A stretch of DNA of 64,000 bases from Saprospiraceae bacterium (GTDB lineage: Bacteria; Bacteroidota; Bacteroidia; Chitinophagales; Saprospiraceae). The DNA lies in the NCBI GenBank assembly GCA_016714985.1, contig JADKBS010000001.1, forward strand, positions 329,001 through 393,000, read 5' to 3'. Positions 17,762 to 26,441 of this stretch are shown in pieces. The notes beneath the pieces are model-generated. The model saw nothing but the letters and a program-made list of their open reading frames with translations. It did not search any database and was not told the origin of the DNA. The translations under genes and the position numbers were made by a program. Positions within the stretch are counted from its first letter, which is position 1. Each line of letters begins with the position of its first letter.

Positions 17762-17832
17762 ATAACTACTTAACAGGGGGTATTTAGGAGGAAAACTGAA
17801 AATTCCCCCTACCGCAACACCCTCCTGAGTAG
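17762..17832. mobile_element. Small hairpin element (TAACTACTTARCAGG family), short copy
   Basis: It starts TAACTACTTAACAGG, continues with a G-rich then C-rich pair (AGGGGGTATTTAGGAGG; CCCCCTAC) and ends CCTCCTGAGTAG. The start matches the elements at 27058-27182 and 29087-29214, so it looks like a degenerate or shortened member of a MITE-like family. Confidence 0.5.
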
Positions 17833-17929
17833 CGTTCCTTCGTTTTTTAAAATGGATAATGGATGAGGCTGAAGATGTCGCCCATCTCCAGCCTTGAAAG
17901 GCTTGTGATTTTATATGAAACGCGATGGC

Positions 17930-18184
17930 TCAGTGATTGTGACCGTCATTGAGGTGCTCACTGAGCGCAACATAGTCCATTTCACAGACAGGACACTTGC
18001 CTGGCTGGTCGCTACCGCTGCCTTCGCAATGCATGGGGCAAACATAGGCGGAGGTGTACTCCTTGGTGGTGCCATGTGCTTTTGCCTCGCTGCCACTTGC
18101 ACTGTTCTTGTGCTGATGGTCGGAGCCGCAAGCGACAAGTGTGAATGTGGCCATGGCCAAAATGGAATAGATAAGTTTTTTCAT
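17930..18184 (-). CDS. Small heavy-metal-binding-domain lipoprotein
   Basis: 84 residues with a lipobox (ATFTLVACGSD). The core YVCPMHCEG...GKCPVCEMDYV is the heavy-metal-binding domain seen in copper- and zinc-handling proteins, with His-rich flanks (DHQHK, HLNDGHNH). It probably binds metal at the cell envelope. The start at 18184 gives the signal. LETM1-like and thioredoxin-like genes follow on the same strand upstream. Confidence 0.85.
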   Translation of the reverse strand: MKKLIYSILAMATFTLVACGSDHQHKNSASGSEAKAHGTTKEYTSAYVCPMHCEGSGSDQPGKCPVCEMDYVALSEHLNDGHNH

Positions 18185-18215
18185 GCGCTTTTGATTGACT
18201 TTAGTTGAAATGCGG

Positions 18216-18725
18216 TCATTCACCTTCGCCATCGGATACTTCCCTTGGTGGTGGGTCGTCTTGTTTATTTTTTGAAAAATGTTCTTGAAATGGCTCGGCA
18301 ACAGGCTGAACCGTTCCCCAACCATTTTCAATGGAAACCGCCAAGAGGACATAGCTTTCCGTGACACCGGGGATTGGCATGGCGATGAACACAAAGAAAG
18401 GAAGGAATTTGGGCAAATCCTTCAGTTGCTCCATCGCTTCCCTAATTTCCTCCTCCGTTGGAGGTGCCGACTCTTTGGAAAGCAACAATTGGCCCTTGCC
18501 CTGCTTCACAAAGGTACGCACCATGTTCTTGGTCTCGATACCCTCCATCATGAAGGCCCAAAGCATCATGCGGGGCATTCTCGATGCCCTCCGAAGCCTT
18601 GAAGCAGTGGCTTTTTTCAGTTCCGGCCCCCGTACAAGCAATACAGCACCTGTGTCCCGCAGGTTCCGCATGGTTCGGAACACTGTGCTGGCCACAATCC
18701 TTCTTTTTGTACGGTCGAAATACAT
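18216..18725 (-). CDS. LETM1-like protein
   Basis: 169 residues. The conserved block QLKDLPKFLPFFVFIAMPIP followed by GVTESYVLLAVSIE is the hallmark of LETM1-related proteins. The N-terminal half is basic. In mitochondria LETM1 is linked to cation exchange and ribosome binding; the bacterial role is not known. Soluble or peripheral with one hydrophobic segment. Confidence 0.65.
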   Translation of the reverse strand: MYFDRTKRRIVASTVFRTMRNLRDTGAVLLVRGPELKKATASRLRRASRMPRMMLWAFMMEGIETKNMVRTFVKQGKGQLLLSKESAPPTEEEIREAMEQLKDLPKFLPFFVFIAMPIPGVTESYVLLAVSIENGWGTVQPVAEPFQEHFSKNKQDDPPPREVSDGEGE

Positions 18726-18791
18726 GGCGATGGAATTATCGTCTTGGTTCGGTTTGTGAAATTATGCAAGCAATGCACAGGTTTGGTAATG

Positions 18792-19436
18792 CTATTTTGC
18801 CTTGATGCCACAACCAATTGCCTTGGTCGTGGCAGGATCGGGCTCCTTGCCTGACTCAATAGCCTGAATGGCCTCTGCGACATAGTGGCGGGTAGCGGCT
18901 TCAGCCTCTTGTGCGTTGTTGTCAATGGCACCTATGTAACGTACTTTCCGAGTGTTATCCAACAGGAACACATGCGGCGTCTTGGTGGCGCCATACTGCG
19001 GATATACTTTCTGCCCTTCGTCAATCAGGTAAACAAAGGGGAAGTTTTTTTCCTTTGCCCGCACCTTCATGTCCTCGTAGCTGTCCCCAGGCTTCAACTC
19101 CGTATCGTTGGGTTGGATGGCCACCACGTGCCAGCCCTTTGGGGCAAACTTGTTGTGCAGGTCAATCAAGCGGTCTTCGTACATGATTGCGTAAGGGCAA
19201 GTATTGCAGGTAAAGGTGACGATATAGCCCTTGGGTGCATTGCCATTGGCATCTTTCATATCGGCTAAGGCGACAAGCCGGCCATCTACGTTTTTCAGCT
19301 TGAAATCTGGGGCAATCTGGCCAATGTCAAGGCCTTTTGGGGAGTCCCCAAGTTTCTCGCCGCTTTTCAGCTTTGGCATTATGACGAAACCACCGATTAT
19401 GGCAGACAAGGCAAGGAAAAAGAATATTTTCTTCAT
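18792..19436 (-). CDS. Thioredoxin-fold (AhpC/TSA, redoxin-type) exported protein
   Basis: 214 residues from 19436, with an N-terminal hydrophobic signal/anchor. The core reads IAPDFKLKNVDG, TFTCNTCPYAIMY (a C-x2-C pair in the usual position) and KTPHVFLLD with the cis-Pro. Such proteins reduce disulfides or peroxides. It has a Cys near the C-terminus (AIGCGIKAK). The final region is AAC-rich and helical. Lies upstream of the LETM1-like gene on the same strand. Confidence 0.8.
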   Translation of the reverse strand: MKKIFFFLALSAIIGGFVIMPKLKSGEKLGDSPKGLDIGQIAPDFKLKNVDGRLVALADMKDANGNAPKGYIVTFTCNTCPYAIMYEDRLIDLHNKFAPKGWHVVAIQPNDTELKPGDSYEDMKVRAKEKNFPFVYLIDEGQKVYPQYGATKTPHVFLLDNTRKVRYIGAIDNNAQEAEAATRHYVAEAIQAIESGKEPDPATTKAIGCGIKAK

Positions 19437-19813
19437 GGCAATAAGAAGTTTGGTGAAGGTTGCAATGTTCAAATCTATGCTCAAGTCATTACAAACGTGC
19501 CAAAAAAGACAATTGTTTTTTCAATAGGGCTTATACAGCCATCAGTTCTGGAAAATAAACCTGTTACGCCTTAGTATGGGGCGAAAATACAAGTGTCAAT
19601 TTGTCACAGCACCTCAAGGGGGGCGCTATTGAAATGAAGCAAGCACAGGGCAATTGTAGGTGTCAAAACATTGCGCAAGATTATTTGTGGTATAAAATCG
19701 GCGTCACAGTTCTTGTTCTTTCAGTCAAATCCAAATCCAATAAATCCTGTGATTTGTACCATCGAAAAGAAATTCTACCCCTTTTTTCGAATTCTGCATT
19801 TAAATCTCCTTGC

Positions 19814-20005
19814 TCAAATCGGTGAATTGGCACACTTCTTGACAAATTTAAAAAAGAATAAATTATGGTTCTTTCGATGCAAATAGTGTTGAAGCTCCGA
19901 AAAATATTTCAAAAAATTTAATCTAAGACGAAACCACGAATTGGAAGCTCCGTTTACATCCACAGCTTTTGATTCTTGAAAAATATAGGGTGAGTGTTTG
20001 TTCAT
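19814..20005 (-). CDS. Possible small protein (63 aa), doubtful
   Basis: MNKHSPYIFQESKAVDVNG opens a 63-codon frame rich in Phe, Asn and Lys, preceded by an A-rich stretch as often seen at Bacteroidota starts. No domain, no signal peptide and no neighbour supports it; it may be spurious. Confidence 0.2.
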   Translation of the reverse strand: MNKHSPYIFQESKAVDVNGASNSWFRLRLNFLKYFSELQHYLHRKNHNLFFFKFVKKCANSPI

Positions 20006-20025
20006 AGTTTTTGTTTTTTATGTAG

Positions 20026-20052
20026 CCCCCGGCCAAATCGGGGGACTTTTTT
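20026..20052 (+). terminator. Rho-independent terminator
   Basis: CCCCCG (20026-20031) pairs with CGGGGG (20039-20044), then six T. The motif TTCATAGTTTTTGTTTTTT lies just upstream, as in the next two terminators. Confidence 0.8.
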
Positions 20053-20121
20053 CACCCTTTGATACCTCAAATGTTCGCCAAAAGATTAGTGTTTGTTCAT
20101 AGTGTTTGTTTTTTGTTTTGT

Positions 20122-20153
20122 CCCTGTCAAGTAGCTTGACAGGGTTTTTTTTT
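20122..20153 (+). terminator. Rho-independent terminator
   Basis: CCCTGTCAAG (20122-20131), loop TAG, CTTGACAGGG (20135-20144), then nine T. It is preceded by TTCATAGTGTTTGTTTTTT. Confidence 0.9.
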
Positions 20154-20244
20154 GCCCATCCCAAACGAATATAAAAGTCGAATCTGTGTAAAGATTTTAA
20201 CAAAAGGCCGATTGAACGTTTAATTTTGCGCCATCAAAGATTTC

Positions 20245-21177
20245 ATGGCAAATACCACCTATATAAATAATCTGTTGTTAAGGGTAGCGGTTCTGCTGCT
20301 CATCACCGCCAATCTGGCCTTTGGACAGGGTGGCAACAACCCGTTTGAGCTACAGCCAAGGCTGCCCGAAACTCCTGCGGATAGCTTGGACGCAGTTCCA
20401 GTTTCCACCAACCCTTTTGACATTGTCGTGCAGGCAGCCACGGACAAGCCAACCACTACTGGCCCAGGTTTTTATGTGCCAAAAGTAAAGAAGCCAAAAC
20501 TGAAAACAGCCAAAGAAAAAGAGACGGAATACAATCGGTTCCTGTTTGTGGCTATCTTGTCCATGTTCATCATCCTGACCCTAATCGTCACCATTTTCAG
20601 GATACTGATTCAGAAAATATGGCGAGCGTTTACACGGGATAACATGATGCACCAATTGCAACGTGAGCAGAGCTCCGGCTTGGCGGTTGCGTATTCGATT
20701 CTGTACCTGCTTTATTTCATCAATGGCGGCCTTTTCGCCTTCTTGGTGGCACGGCATTTTGGCCTCAGTATTTCCTCCTCCAACCTTTACGCATTGTTGA
20801 TTTGCATGGGCTCAATTGCTGGTTTTTTTATATCCAAACATTTTGTGCTTTGGTTGATAGGCTTTGTCTTTCCGGTGGGCAAGGAGGTTGATTCTTACCA
20901 GTTCACCATCGTGATATTCAACATCATACTGGGCTTGTTCTTGGTGCCGGTCGTTCTCGTCATCGCATATGCCCCACCCACCATGACCAGCTTTGTTATT
21001 TGGGGAGCGATAGGGCTGCTTGGTCTTGTTTACGTCTTCCTTGCCCTGCGCGGCCTGTTTATTGGCAACCGCTTTATGGCCGGCAGTAAATTTCACTTTT
21101 TATTGTATCTTTGCGCCGTTGAATTTGCTCCCTTGCTAGTTATCTACAAAGTAGCAATGTCTCAGGGCATCAACTGA
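20245..21177 (+). CDS. DUF4271 integral membrane protein
   Basis: 310 residues: signal peptide, a Pro-rich periplasmic segment, then six or seven membrane helices from about residue 100 to the end, with the spacing of DUF4271 proteins in Bacteroidota. These regularly precede a HemD-like gene, as here (39 bases). Function is unproven. The start at 20245 gives a clean signal peptide (LRVAVLLLITANLAFGQ). Confidence 0.8.
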   Translation: MANTTYINNLLLRVAVLLLITANLAFGQGGNNPFELQPRLPETPADSLDAVPVSTNPFDIVVQAATDKPTTTGPGFYVPKVKKPKLKTAKEKETEYNRFLFVAILSMFIILTLIVTIFRILIQKIWRAFTRDNMMHQLQREQSSGLAVAYSILYLLYFINGGLFAFLVARHFGLSISSSNLYALLICMGSIAGFFISKHFVLWLIGFVFPVGKEVDSYQFTIVIFNIILGLFLVPVVLVIAYAPPTMTSFVIWGAIGLLGLVYVFLALRGLFIGNRFMAGSKFHFLLYLCAVEFAPLLVIYKVAMSQGIN

Positions 21178-21216
21178 TTTCTTGAAAATTGAAACAACCA
21201 AAATTCTAAAGCTCGA

Positions 21217-21999
21217 ATGGACGTTGTAAATGGTAAAACATACGTGGAGACCTACAACAAGGTGAAGACGATACTTGTGTCGCAACCGAAACCTGAACGT
21301 TCTCCTTACTACGAACTTGAAAAGAAATATGGCCTCCAGATAGATTGGATACCGTTCATACAAGTTGAGGTGCTTACCGCCAAGGACTTTCGCAAACAGC
21401 GCATCAGGCCCGATGAGTTCTCTTGCATTATTTTCATCAGCAAGAACTCGATTGACCACTTCTTTACCTTGTGCGAAGAAATGCGTATAAAGATGTCGCA
21501 GGAAACGAAGTACTTCTGCATGACGGATGCCGTTGCCAACTACTTGCAAAAGTTCATCGTCTATCGGAAACGCAAAGTGTTTGCTGGTGAGCGCAGCCTT
21601 CAAGACCTCAAATCGTATTTCATGAAGCACAAAGAGAAGGAAAAATTCCTGCTGCCCTGCTCCAACCTCGGCGCCAAGCAAATCACCTCAATATTGGAAG
21701 AGTATGGCCTCAACTACCAAGAGGCTATCATGTACAATGTTGTCAGCAGTGACCTTAGCCACTTGAAGGACATTTATTACGATATAATTGCCTTCTTTAG
21801 CCCGCTGGAAATCGAGGCGCTTTACGAAAACTTCCCCGATTTCGAGCAAAAAGCCACCCGCATAGCAGTCTTTGGCCCTACGGCTTTGAAGGCAGTGCTA
21901 GATCGAGGGCTTTACCCCAACATCAAAGCACCAGAGCCGGAAACCCCTTCCATGACGATGGCCTTGGAAAAATATCTTCAGAAATCGAACAAAGAATGA
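21217..21999 (+). CDS. Uroporphyrinogen-III synthase family (HemD-like) protein
   Basis: 260 residues with the two-lobed HemD pattern: ILVSQPKPERSPYYELE at the start, FISKNSIDHFF, a middle segment with LPCSNLGAKQI, and the end AVFGPTALKAVLDRGL. HemD closes the tetrapyrrole ring in heme synthesis, but Bacteroidota copies next to DUF4271 are not in heme operons and none is seen here, so a second role is possible. A TATCTTTG box at 21106-21113 inside the preceding gene could be a separate promoter. Confidence 0.8.
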   Translation: MDVVNGKTYVETYNKVKTILVSQPKPERSPYYELEKKYGLQIDWIPFIQVEVLTAKDFRKQRIRPDEFSCIIFISKNSIDHFFTLCEEMRIKMSQETKYFCMTDAVANYLQKFIVYRKRKVFAGERSLQDLKSYFMKHKEKEKFLLPCSNLGAKQITSILEEYGLNYQEAIMYNVVSSDLSHLKDIYYDIIAFFSPLEIEALYENFPDFEQKATRIAVFGPTALKAVLDRGLYPNIKAPEPETPSMTMALEKYLQKSNKE

Positions 22000-22070
22000 A
22001 CAAAAGTGTTATTATGAAAAATCCTATACAAGAATTCTTCTAGTTGTTTTCTCATAGTATGTTTGTTTGA

Positions 22071-22101
22071 AAGCCCCGGTGCAGTGCATCGGGGCTTTTT
22101 G
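22071..22101 (+). terminator. Rho-independent terminator after the HemD-like gene
   Basis: AAGCCCCGGTGC pairs with GCATCGGGGCTT around AGT, then a T-run. CTCATAGTATGTTTGTTTG precedes it, resembling the lead-in of the terminators at 20026 and 20122. Confidence 0.9.
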
Positions 22102-22170
22102 TTTGAATTGGAATTAGGGCGCCTGTGCCTACGAGCGGTACTTATTTTTAACATTCAACCATTTTTCCAT

Positions 22171-23370
22171 CTAAATCTCAAAGAACCCAACACCGCCGCC
22201 GACCCAAGTCCGGCCCATGTTGTAGCGTACACCCACCATTTCACCCTTGCTCAGGCGAACAAGGTTCGTGATGACTTCTGGCCTTGGTGCGCCGTCTTCC
22301 CAAACCATCATCATGCGGATTTCAACCTTGGCAGGGTCGTCAAGCGTTTCTATGACAGGGGCATAGCTAACCTTTTTTTGAAGAATGAAATGCTTGCGTG
22401 CTGCTTCCGGTATAGCCTCAATGTCCGAAGCTTTGGGGTGGATGACAACGCCTTGCCCAGAGAAAGAATAGAGCGGTTTCAAGACATAGCTGTCGAGGTC
22501 GGCTGGTATGCCATCAAGGTCGCTCAGGTAGGTGGATTTTGGCACAAACTGGCTGTCGAACAACGGCAGCGTGTGCTTGCTGATTCGGGCGAACCAGTGC
22601 GGGTGGCCTACCCATTGAATATTGTACTCGTTCTCAAAAAAGAACTCCCGCTTCAGGTCGGTGCGCTTTTGCAGCTCATCAAAAATAACCCGGTTGTATA
22701 TGCGCTCCACGGCCACCTTCCGCCCGTTTTCATCCAAATAATAAACATCACGCCCTTCGACCTTCAGGTCGGAGAGGCACTTCACGGCGATGCCGAGCGC
22801 CTGCTGTGTGGCCCAGAAATCCACCTGCGTGTTCTGTTTGTGCGGCTCCACTTCGAGCAGCACCACATTCTCCGGCTTCGAGTTGCCAACGATGATGCGT
22901 CGCATGCGTTCCCGGTAGGTATCGCTCGTCAGGCCGCCGAAGAGGTGCTGCAGGTTTTCTGGAATGTCGAAATGCTTGCGGTAGGCCCTTGCGCAGAGGT
23001 CTTGGTAGAAAAACAGTGACGGGAAGCCCTGTATCTCGATCAGCTGCGGTGAAATATGGCCGTCGGCATCTTGGCAAATGCCGAAGTCAATGACGAGGAA
23101 AGTCGAGTGCGCCGTCTCGCCCGGCACCTCCTGGCCCGGCAGGATGGTCTCTTGCGAAAGCGCCTTGAAATCGGGCCGCACGAGCGTGTCCACCAGCTCT
23201 TCGCAGGCTTGAAAGAGTTGCTGGGAAAGCGCCTTTGGCACAAAGACCGGCGTCTCGGCGATGTGGAACGGCACTTTGTGGTTGGTTTCCAGGTAGATTT
23301 CGTTCAGGAATGCCTGATATTTCTCCTCGGTGAAGGCAGCGTTGTAGGCGGTGCGGATGTGTTGAATCAT
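22171..23370 (-). CDS. ATP-grasp-like carboxylate-amine ligase
   Basis: 399 residues. The N-terminal half has LVIDFGICQDADGHISPQLI followed by EIQGFPSL; the C-terminal half contains YVLKPLYSFSGQGVVIHP, a Lys plus Gly-rich loop as in ATP-grasp folds, and VEIRMMMVWEDG and TNLVRLSKG, with acidic residues suited to metal binding. ATP-grasp enzymes form amide bonds via acyl phosphates. The substrate is unknown. It is the last of three co-directional genes with a glutamine amidotransferase-like and a second ATP-grasp gene. Confidence 0.75.
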   Translation of the reverse strand: MIQHIRTAYNAAFTEEKYQAFLNEIYLETNHKVPFHIAETPVFVPKALSQQLFQACEELVDTLVRPDFKALSQETILPGQEVPGETAHSTFLVIDFGICQDADGHISPQLIEIQGFPSLFFYQDLCARAYRKHFDIPENLQHLFGGLTSDTYRERMRRIIVGNSKPENVVLLEVEPHKQNTQVDFWATQQALGIAVKCLSDLKVEGRDVYYLDENGRKVAVERIYNRVIFDELQKRTDLKREFFFENEYNIQWVGHPHWFARISKHTLPLFDSQFVPKSTYLSDLDGIPADLDSYVLKPLYSFSGQGVVIHPKASDIEAIPEAARKHFILQKKVSYAPVIETLDDPAKVEIRMMMVWEDGAPRPEVITNLVRLSKGEMVGVRYNMGRTWVGGGVGFFEI

Positions 23371-23390
23371 AGTCTTCGAAATTGGTCAAA

Positions 23391-24215
23391 TCATGCCATT
23401 TCCATCATGCTCTCCCTTACCCCCCTTATCGCATCCTTCAAGAACAGTGGCAGGATGGTCCCGTGCGTACGGTGAATCTTATTAGGGTCGTTCAGGTGGC
23501 TCACCATATTGTCGTATTTCTCTTGGCCGTATTCTTCGAGGATGGCGGCCATGCGCTCTGGTTCCCCAAAATATTCCCGCATCCCCTTGGGGTCGGCCTC
23601 TGGGTGGAACTGGGTGCCAATCATCTCCGGCGAGAAGCGGACGGCCATCATGGCCCGTTCCATGTCAACATGTGGGCGGTCTTTTTCAACACAAAGCAAT
23701 TGTGCACCAATTTCCCGCATGCGCTTGAGGTTGGGCTGCACCACTTGGTATTCCCTAAAATCTGCTACCCAGAACGGCTCGTTGAGTAGGCTGAAAAGCC
23801 ATTCCCGCTCCCCTGCCACGGTCTTGTGTACGGGGAAGGTGCCGAACGATTTCTTCCTGCGACGGTTGATTTCGCCGAGGCCGAAATGGTGGCAGGCCAT
23901 TTGGAATGAGTGGCAGATGAAAAAGACGTATTTCTTGGAGCCTTCTTCCTCCCGGTTATAATGCCAAAGTTCGTCAATCAGGTCGTGGAAAGGCTTGAGC
24001 CAAGATTCGTCGCCCACGAGCGGGTTGCCAGGGCCACCTGAGAAGATGTAGATGTCGTGGCTGAGGTCGGGTACCCTAACGGCGCTGCGCACGTCGAACA
24101 CCTCATAGTCGAGGTCGGTGCGGAACATCCTCACGATGTCCTGAATATTCGTCATGCCGAGGTTGCGGGTACCTTCGTACATGTCCAAGATGGCTAATTT
24201 CAGTTTGCTTTCCAT
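23391..24215 (-). CDS. Class I glutamine amidotransferase-like protein
   Basis: 274 residues. The catalytic triad of class I amidotransferases is visible: Cys in FFICHSFQMA, and His and Glu in GTQFHPEAD; the oxyanion segment IFSGGPGNP also fits. Such domains release ammonia from glutamine or hydrolyse gamma-glutamyl bonds. It lies 20 bases from the downstream ATP-grasp gene, so supply of ammonia or trimming of a gamma-glutamyl product are both plausible. Confidence 0.82.
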   Translation of the reverse strand: MESKLKLAILDMYEGTRNLGMTNIQDIVRMFRTDLDYEVFDVRSAVRVPDLSHDIYIFSGGPGNPLVGDESWLKPFHDLIDELWHYNREEEGSKKYVFFICHSFQMACHHFGLGEINRRRKKSFGTFPVHKTVAGEREWLFSLLNEPFWVADFREYQVVQPNLKRMREIGAQLLCVEKDRPHVDMERAMMAVRFSPEMIGTQFHPEADPKGMREYFGEPERMAAILEEYGQEKYDNMVSHLNDPNKIHRTHGTILPLFLKDAIRGVRESMMEMA

Positions 24216-24216
24216 T

Positions 24217-24327
24217 CAATTGATTGTTGAATTGTTGAATTGTTGTATCACTATATTATTGTTCCGCCTTCCATCAACCCCTGAGCAATTCAACAATATG
24301 GCAATACAACAATTCCAACAATCAAAC
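24217..24327. repeat. Paired octad arrays (ATTGTTGA family)
   Basis: The left arm (24217-24248) has three units of ATTGTTGA type, and the right arm (24285-24327) inverted units such as CAACAATT. It fills the gap between two genes of the ATP-grasp operon and starts at the ATG of the amidotransferase-like gene. Confidence 0.8.
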
Positions 24328-24331
24328 CATT

Positions 24332-25318
24332 TTACTTTTTCTTCTTTGCAGCAGCTTTTGGCGGCGTTAGCGGCAGCCCCTGTACCGACTGTTGGATGAA
24401 AGTCCCCCAAGTCAGGTTCATCTTGCCTTCCTCGTGCGCCTGTGCCCGCTCAATTGCATAATTGGCCATGTTCTCCACCACCCACTCGAAGTTCTCCTTG
24501 CCAACCGAGTTCACGTCGGCGTCAGGTGCAGGGTTGCAGAAGTCAATGGCGACGGGCACACCGTTTTCTACGCCGAACTCCACCGTGTTGAAGTCGTAGC
24601 CGAGGCCATTGCAGAGGCGCAGCACATAGTCTTCAATGGTGGCCAGCAGTTCTTTGGACGCACCGTGGTCGGCAACGTAACGCAAGTGATGCGGGTTGCG
24701 TGGCTCATAGTCCATGATGCGGACGTACTTGCGACCGATGCAATAGCAACGGAAGTAGCTGTCGAACTTCACGGCTTTTTGGAACAGCATGACCAATTGC
24801 CCGGTCTCATGGTAGGCTTTGAAGACCTCGTTCCAGTTGTCCACCGGATAAACGCTCTTCCAGCCGCCGCCAGCGTGAGGCTTCATGAATGCAGGGAAAC
24901 CGCCAAGGTAGTCGAGCATGGCCTCCCATTCCATTGGGAACTTGAGGTTGGAGAAGCTCTCAGAGGAAGTGTCGTCGGGGTGGTCCTTGCTGGGCAGCAG
25001 CACGGTCTTGGGCACAGGCACACCGACCTGCTCTGCCAGCACGTTGTTGAAGAACTTCTCGTCGGCGCTCCACCAGAACGGGTTATTGATGACGGCCGTG
25101 CCAGTGGCGGCGGCGTTCTTCAGGTAGGCCCGGTAGAACGGCACGTCCTGCGAAATGCGGTCAACAATGACAGCATAGCCGCTGGGGCTGTTTTGCGCAA
25201 GCTCCTCCACTTTTACGAACTCAGCCGTGATGCCCTCCACATGCTTTGAGTTTATGCGCTCCACGAATGCTTGCGGAAAAGTCCGCTCCTTGCCGAATAG
25301 TATGCCTATTTTCTTCAT
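24332..25318 (-). CDS. ATP-grasp ligase (RimK/D-Ala-D-Ala ligase-like)
   Basis: 328 residues. Pattern: N-terminal KKIGILFGKERTFP, INNPFWWSADEKFFNN, ATP-binding AFMKPHAGGGWKSVYPV, and metal-binding end VEFGVENGVPVAIDFCNPAP. It has a Lys-rich tail (PPKAAAKKKK). It probably ligates a carboxylate to an amine using ATP. It is the first gene of the minus-strand operon with the amidotransferase-like and second ATP-grasp genes; the esterase gene at 25524 is divergent. Confidence 0.82.
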   Translation of the reverse strand: MKKIGILFGKERTFPQAFVERINSKHVEGITAEFVKVEELAQNSPSGYAVIVDRISQDVPFYRAYLKNAAATGTAVINNPFWWSADEKFFNNVLAEQVGVPVPKTVLLPSKDHPDDTSSESFSNLKFPMEWEAMLDYLGGFPAFMKPHAGGGWKSVYPVDNWNEVFKAYHETGQLVMLFQKAVKFDSYFRCYCIGRKYVRIMDYEPRNPHHLRYVADHGASKELLATIEDYVLRLCNGLGYDFNTVEFGVENGVPVAIDFCNPAPDADVNSVGKENFEWVVENMANYAIERAQAHEEGKMNLTWGTFIQQSVQGLPLTPPKAAAKKKK

Positions 25319-25523
25319 TTACAGGTGTTTTTAAATGGTGTAGAAGATTATGGGTTGATTTTTGAGCAAGCCCAAAAAATGATTTTGCTAAATTTGCCTT
25401 GAATGGATTTGCTTTGTGGCGCTGTTCTAAGGAAAACGTAATGGTAGAATGGAGCGACAAAGCTAAGTCGAATTCCTAAAAACAAGCGCAAAACCACTGA
25501 CTTTCAATAGCGACACAAAAGAA

Positions 25524-26387
25524 ATGGGGCAGTTCGACATCTTGGCTATGGGGCACCAAAGGTTTGAGTTCCACAAAGAGCAACGTCACTCGCTGCACGT
25601 TCATAGGCTCCGCAACTTCCACTCAGCCTATCTCACCACCCGTTTCAGCATTGATATTTTCCTGCCGCCCGACTACGATGCCAGCGGTTCAGGGCGATTC
25701 CCCGTGCTGTTTTTCAACGATGGGCAGGACATGGAGTCCGTGCGCCTTGCCGAGACGCTGACCCGTCTGTATGCTGCGCAAAAAATCCCTTCGCTCATCG
25801 TGGTGGCCATCCATGCGGGTGAGCGGCTGCAAGAGTACGGCACCGCCAACCGCCCCGACTACCGCAGCCGGGGCAGCAAGGCACACCTCTACACCAATTT
25901 TATCATCAAAGAGCTTTATCCACACGTAAAAAAGACATACCCCATCCTGAAATCGCCGGAGCACACTGCCTTTGCGGGCTTCTCACTCGGTGGCCTCTCG
26001 GCGATGGACATTGTTTGGAACAACCACCGGCTTTTCGGCAAGGCGGGCGTTTTCTCCGGCAGCTTCTGGTGGCGGCATTGCGATTTTTGGGAAGAAGACC
26101 CCGACGGCGGCCGCATCATGCACGAAATTGTCTATTGCGGCGACCACCGCCCCGGTCTAAAGTTCTGGTTCCAGACCGGCACCATGGACGAAACCGACGA
26201 CCGCAACGGCAACGGTGTCATAGACGCCATTGACGATACCCTTGACCTCATGGAAATGCTCAAAGCCAAGGGTTACCACCACAAGCATGACCTGCACTAC
26301 CGGGAAGTTAAGGACGGCATCCATCACCCCAGCACCTGGGGACAAGTGCTGCCAGAGTTTCTGGTATGGGCTTTTGGCAAATCGTAA
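25524..26387 (+). CDS. Putative esterase (esterase D-type alpha/beta hydrolase)
   Basis: 287 residues. The nucleophile elbow GFSLGGLSA, an acidic residue in TMDETDDRNGNG and the His in KDGIHHPSTW form the likely triad; IDIFLPPDYD and PVLFFNDGQD match the family start. No signal peptide. It is divergent from the ATP-grasp operon and may act on its product as an amide or ester hydrolase. The TAA stop lies in the heptad repeat at 26379. Confidence 0.82.
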   Translation: MGQFDILAMGHQRFEFHKEQRHSLHVHRLRNFHSAYLTTRFSIDIFLPPDYDASGSGRFPVLFFNDGQDMESVRLAETLTRLYAAQKIPSLIVVAIHAGERLQEYGTANRPDYRSRGSKAHLYTNFIIKELYPHVKKTYPILKSPEHTAFAGFSLGGLSAMDIVWNNHRLFGKAGVFSGSFWWRHCDFWEEDPDGGRIMHEIVYCGDHRPGLKFWFQTGTMDETDDRNGNGVIDAIDDTLDLMEMLKAKGYHHKHDLHYREVKDGIHHPSTWGQVLPEFLVWAFGKS

Positions 26388-26432
26388 ATCCGAAATTCCT
26401 GCCTGTCGGCAGACAGGGGAAATCGTAAATCC
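26379..26432. repeat. Heptad array with central hairpin (AAATCGT family)
   Basis: Units AAATCGT, AAATCCG, AAATTCC precede the hairpin CCTGTCGGCAGACAGG (26402-26417), and AAATCGT recurs after it. The esterase stop codon (26385-26387) is the TAA within AAATCGTAAATC. Related arrays lie at 36139 and 50043. Confidence 0.75.
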
Positions 26433-26441
26433 AAACTCCCC

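Larger units (their letters stand above)
19527..20244. other. AT-rich gap without a confident gene
   Basis: About 700 bases, AT-richer than its flanks. It holds two rho-independent terminators in tandem and two copies of GTGTTTGTTCATAGT (19994-20008 and 20089-20103). On the minus strand both copies contain ATGAACAAACAC. No recognised RNA gene was found. A TAATTTTG box at 20221-20228 may be the -7 element for the DUF4271 gene. Confidence 0.6.

Noticed and set aside
19600..20160. Known structural RNA (6S, tmRNA, RNase P) in the AT-rich gap
   Set aside because: None of the conserved sequence blocks of these RNAs was recognised; only two terminators and a short duplicated motif are visible.
22063..23019. 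Plus-strand open frame across the ATP-grasp gene
   Set aside because: Shadow of the minus-strand ATP-grasp gene; it begins in a terminator and has no domain.
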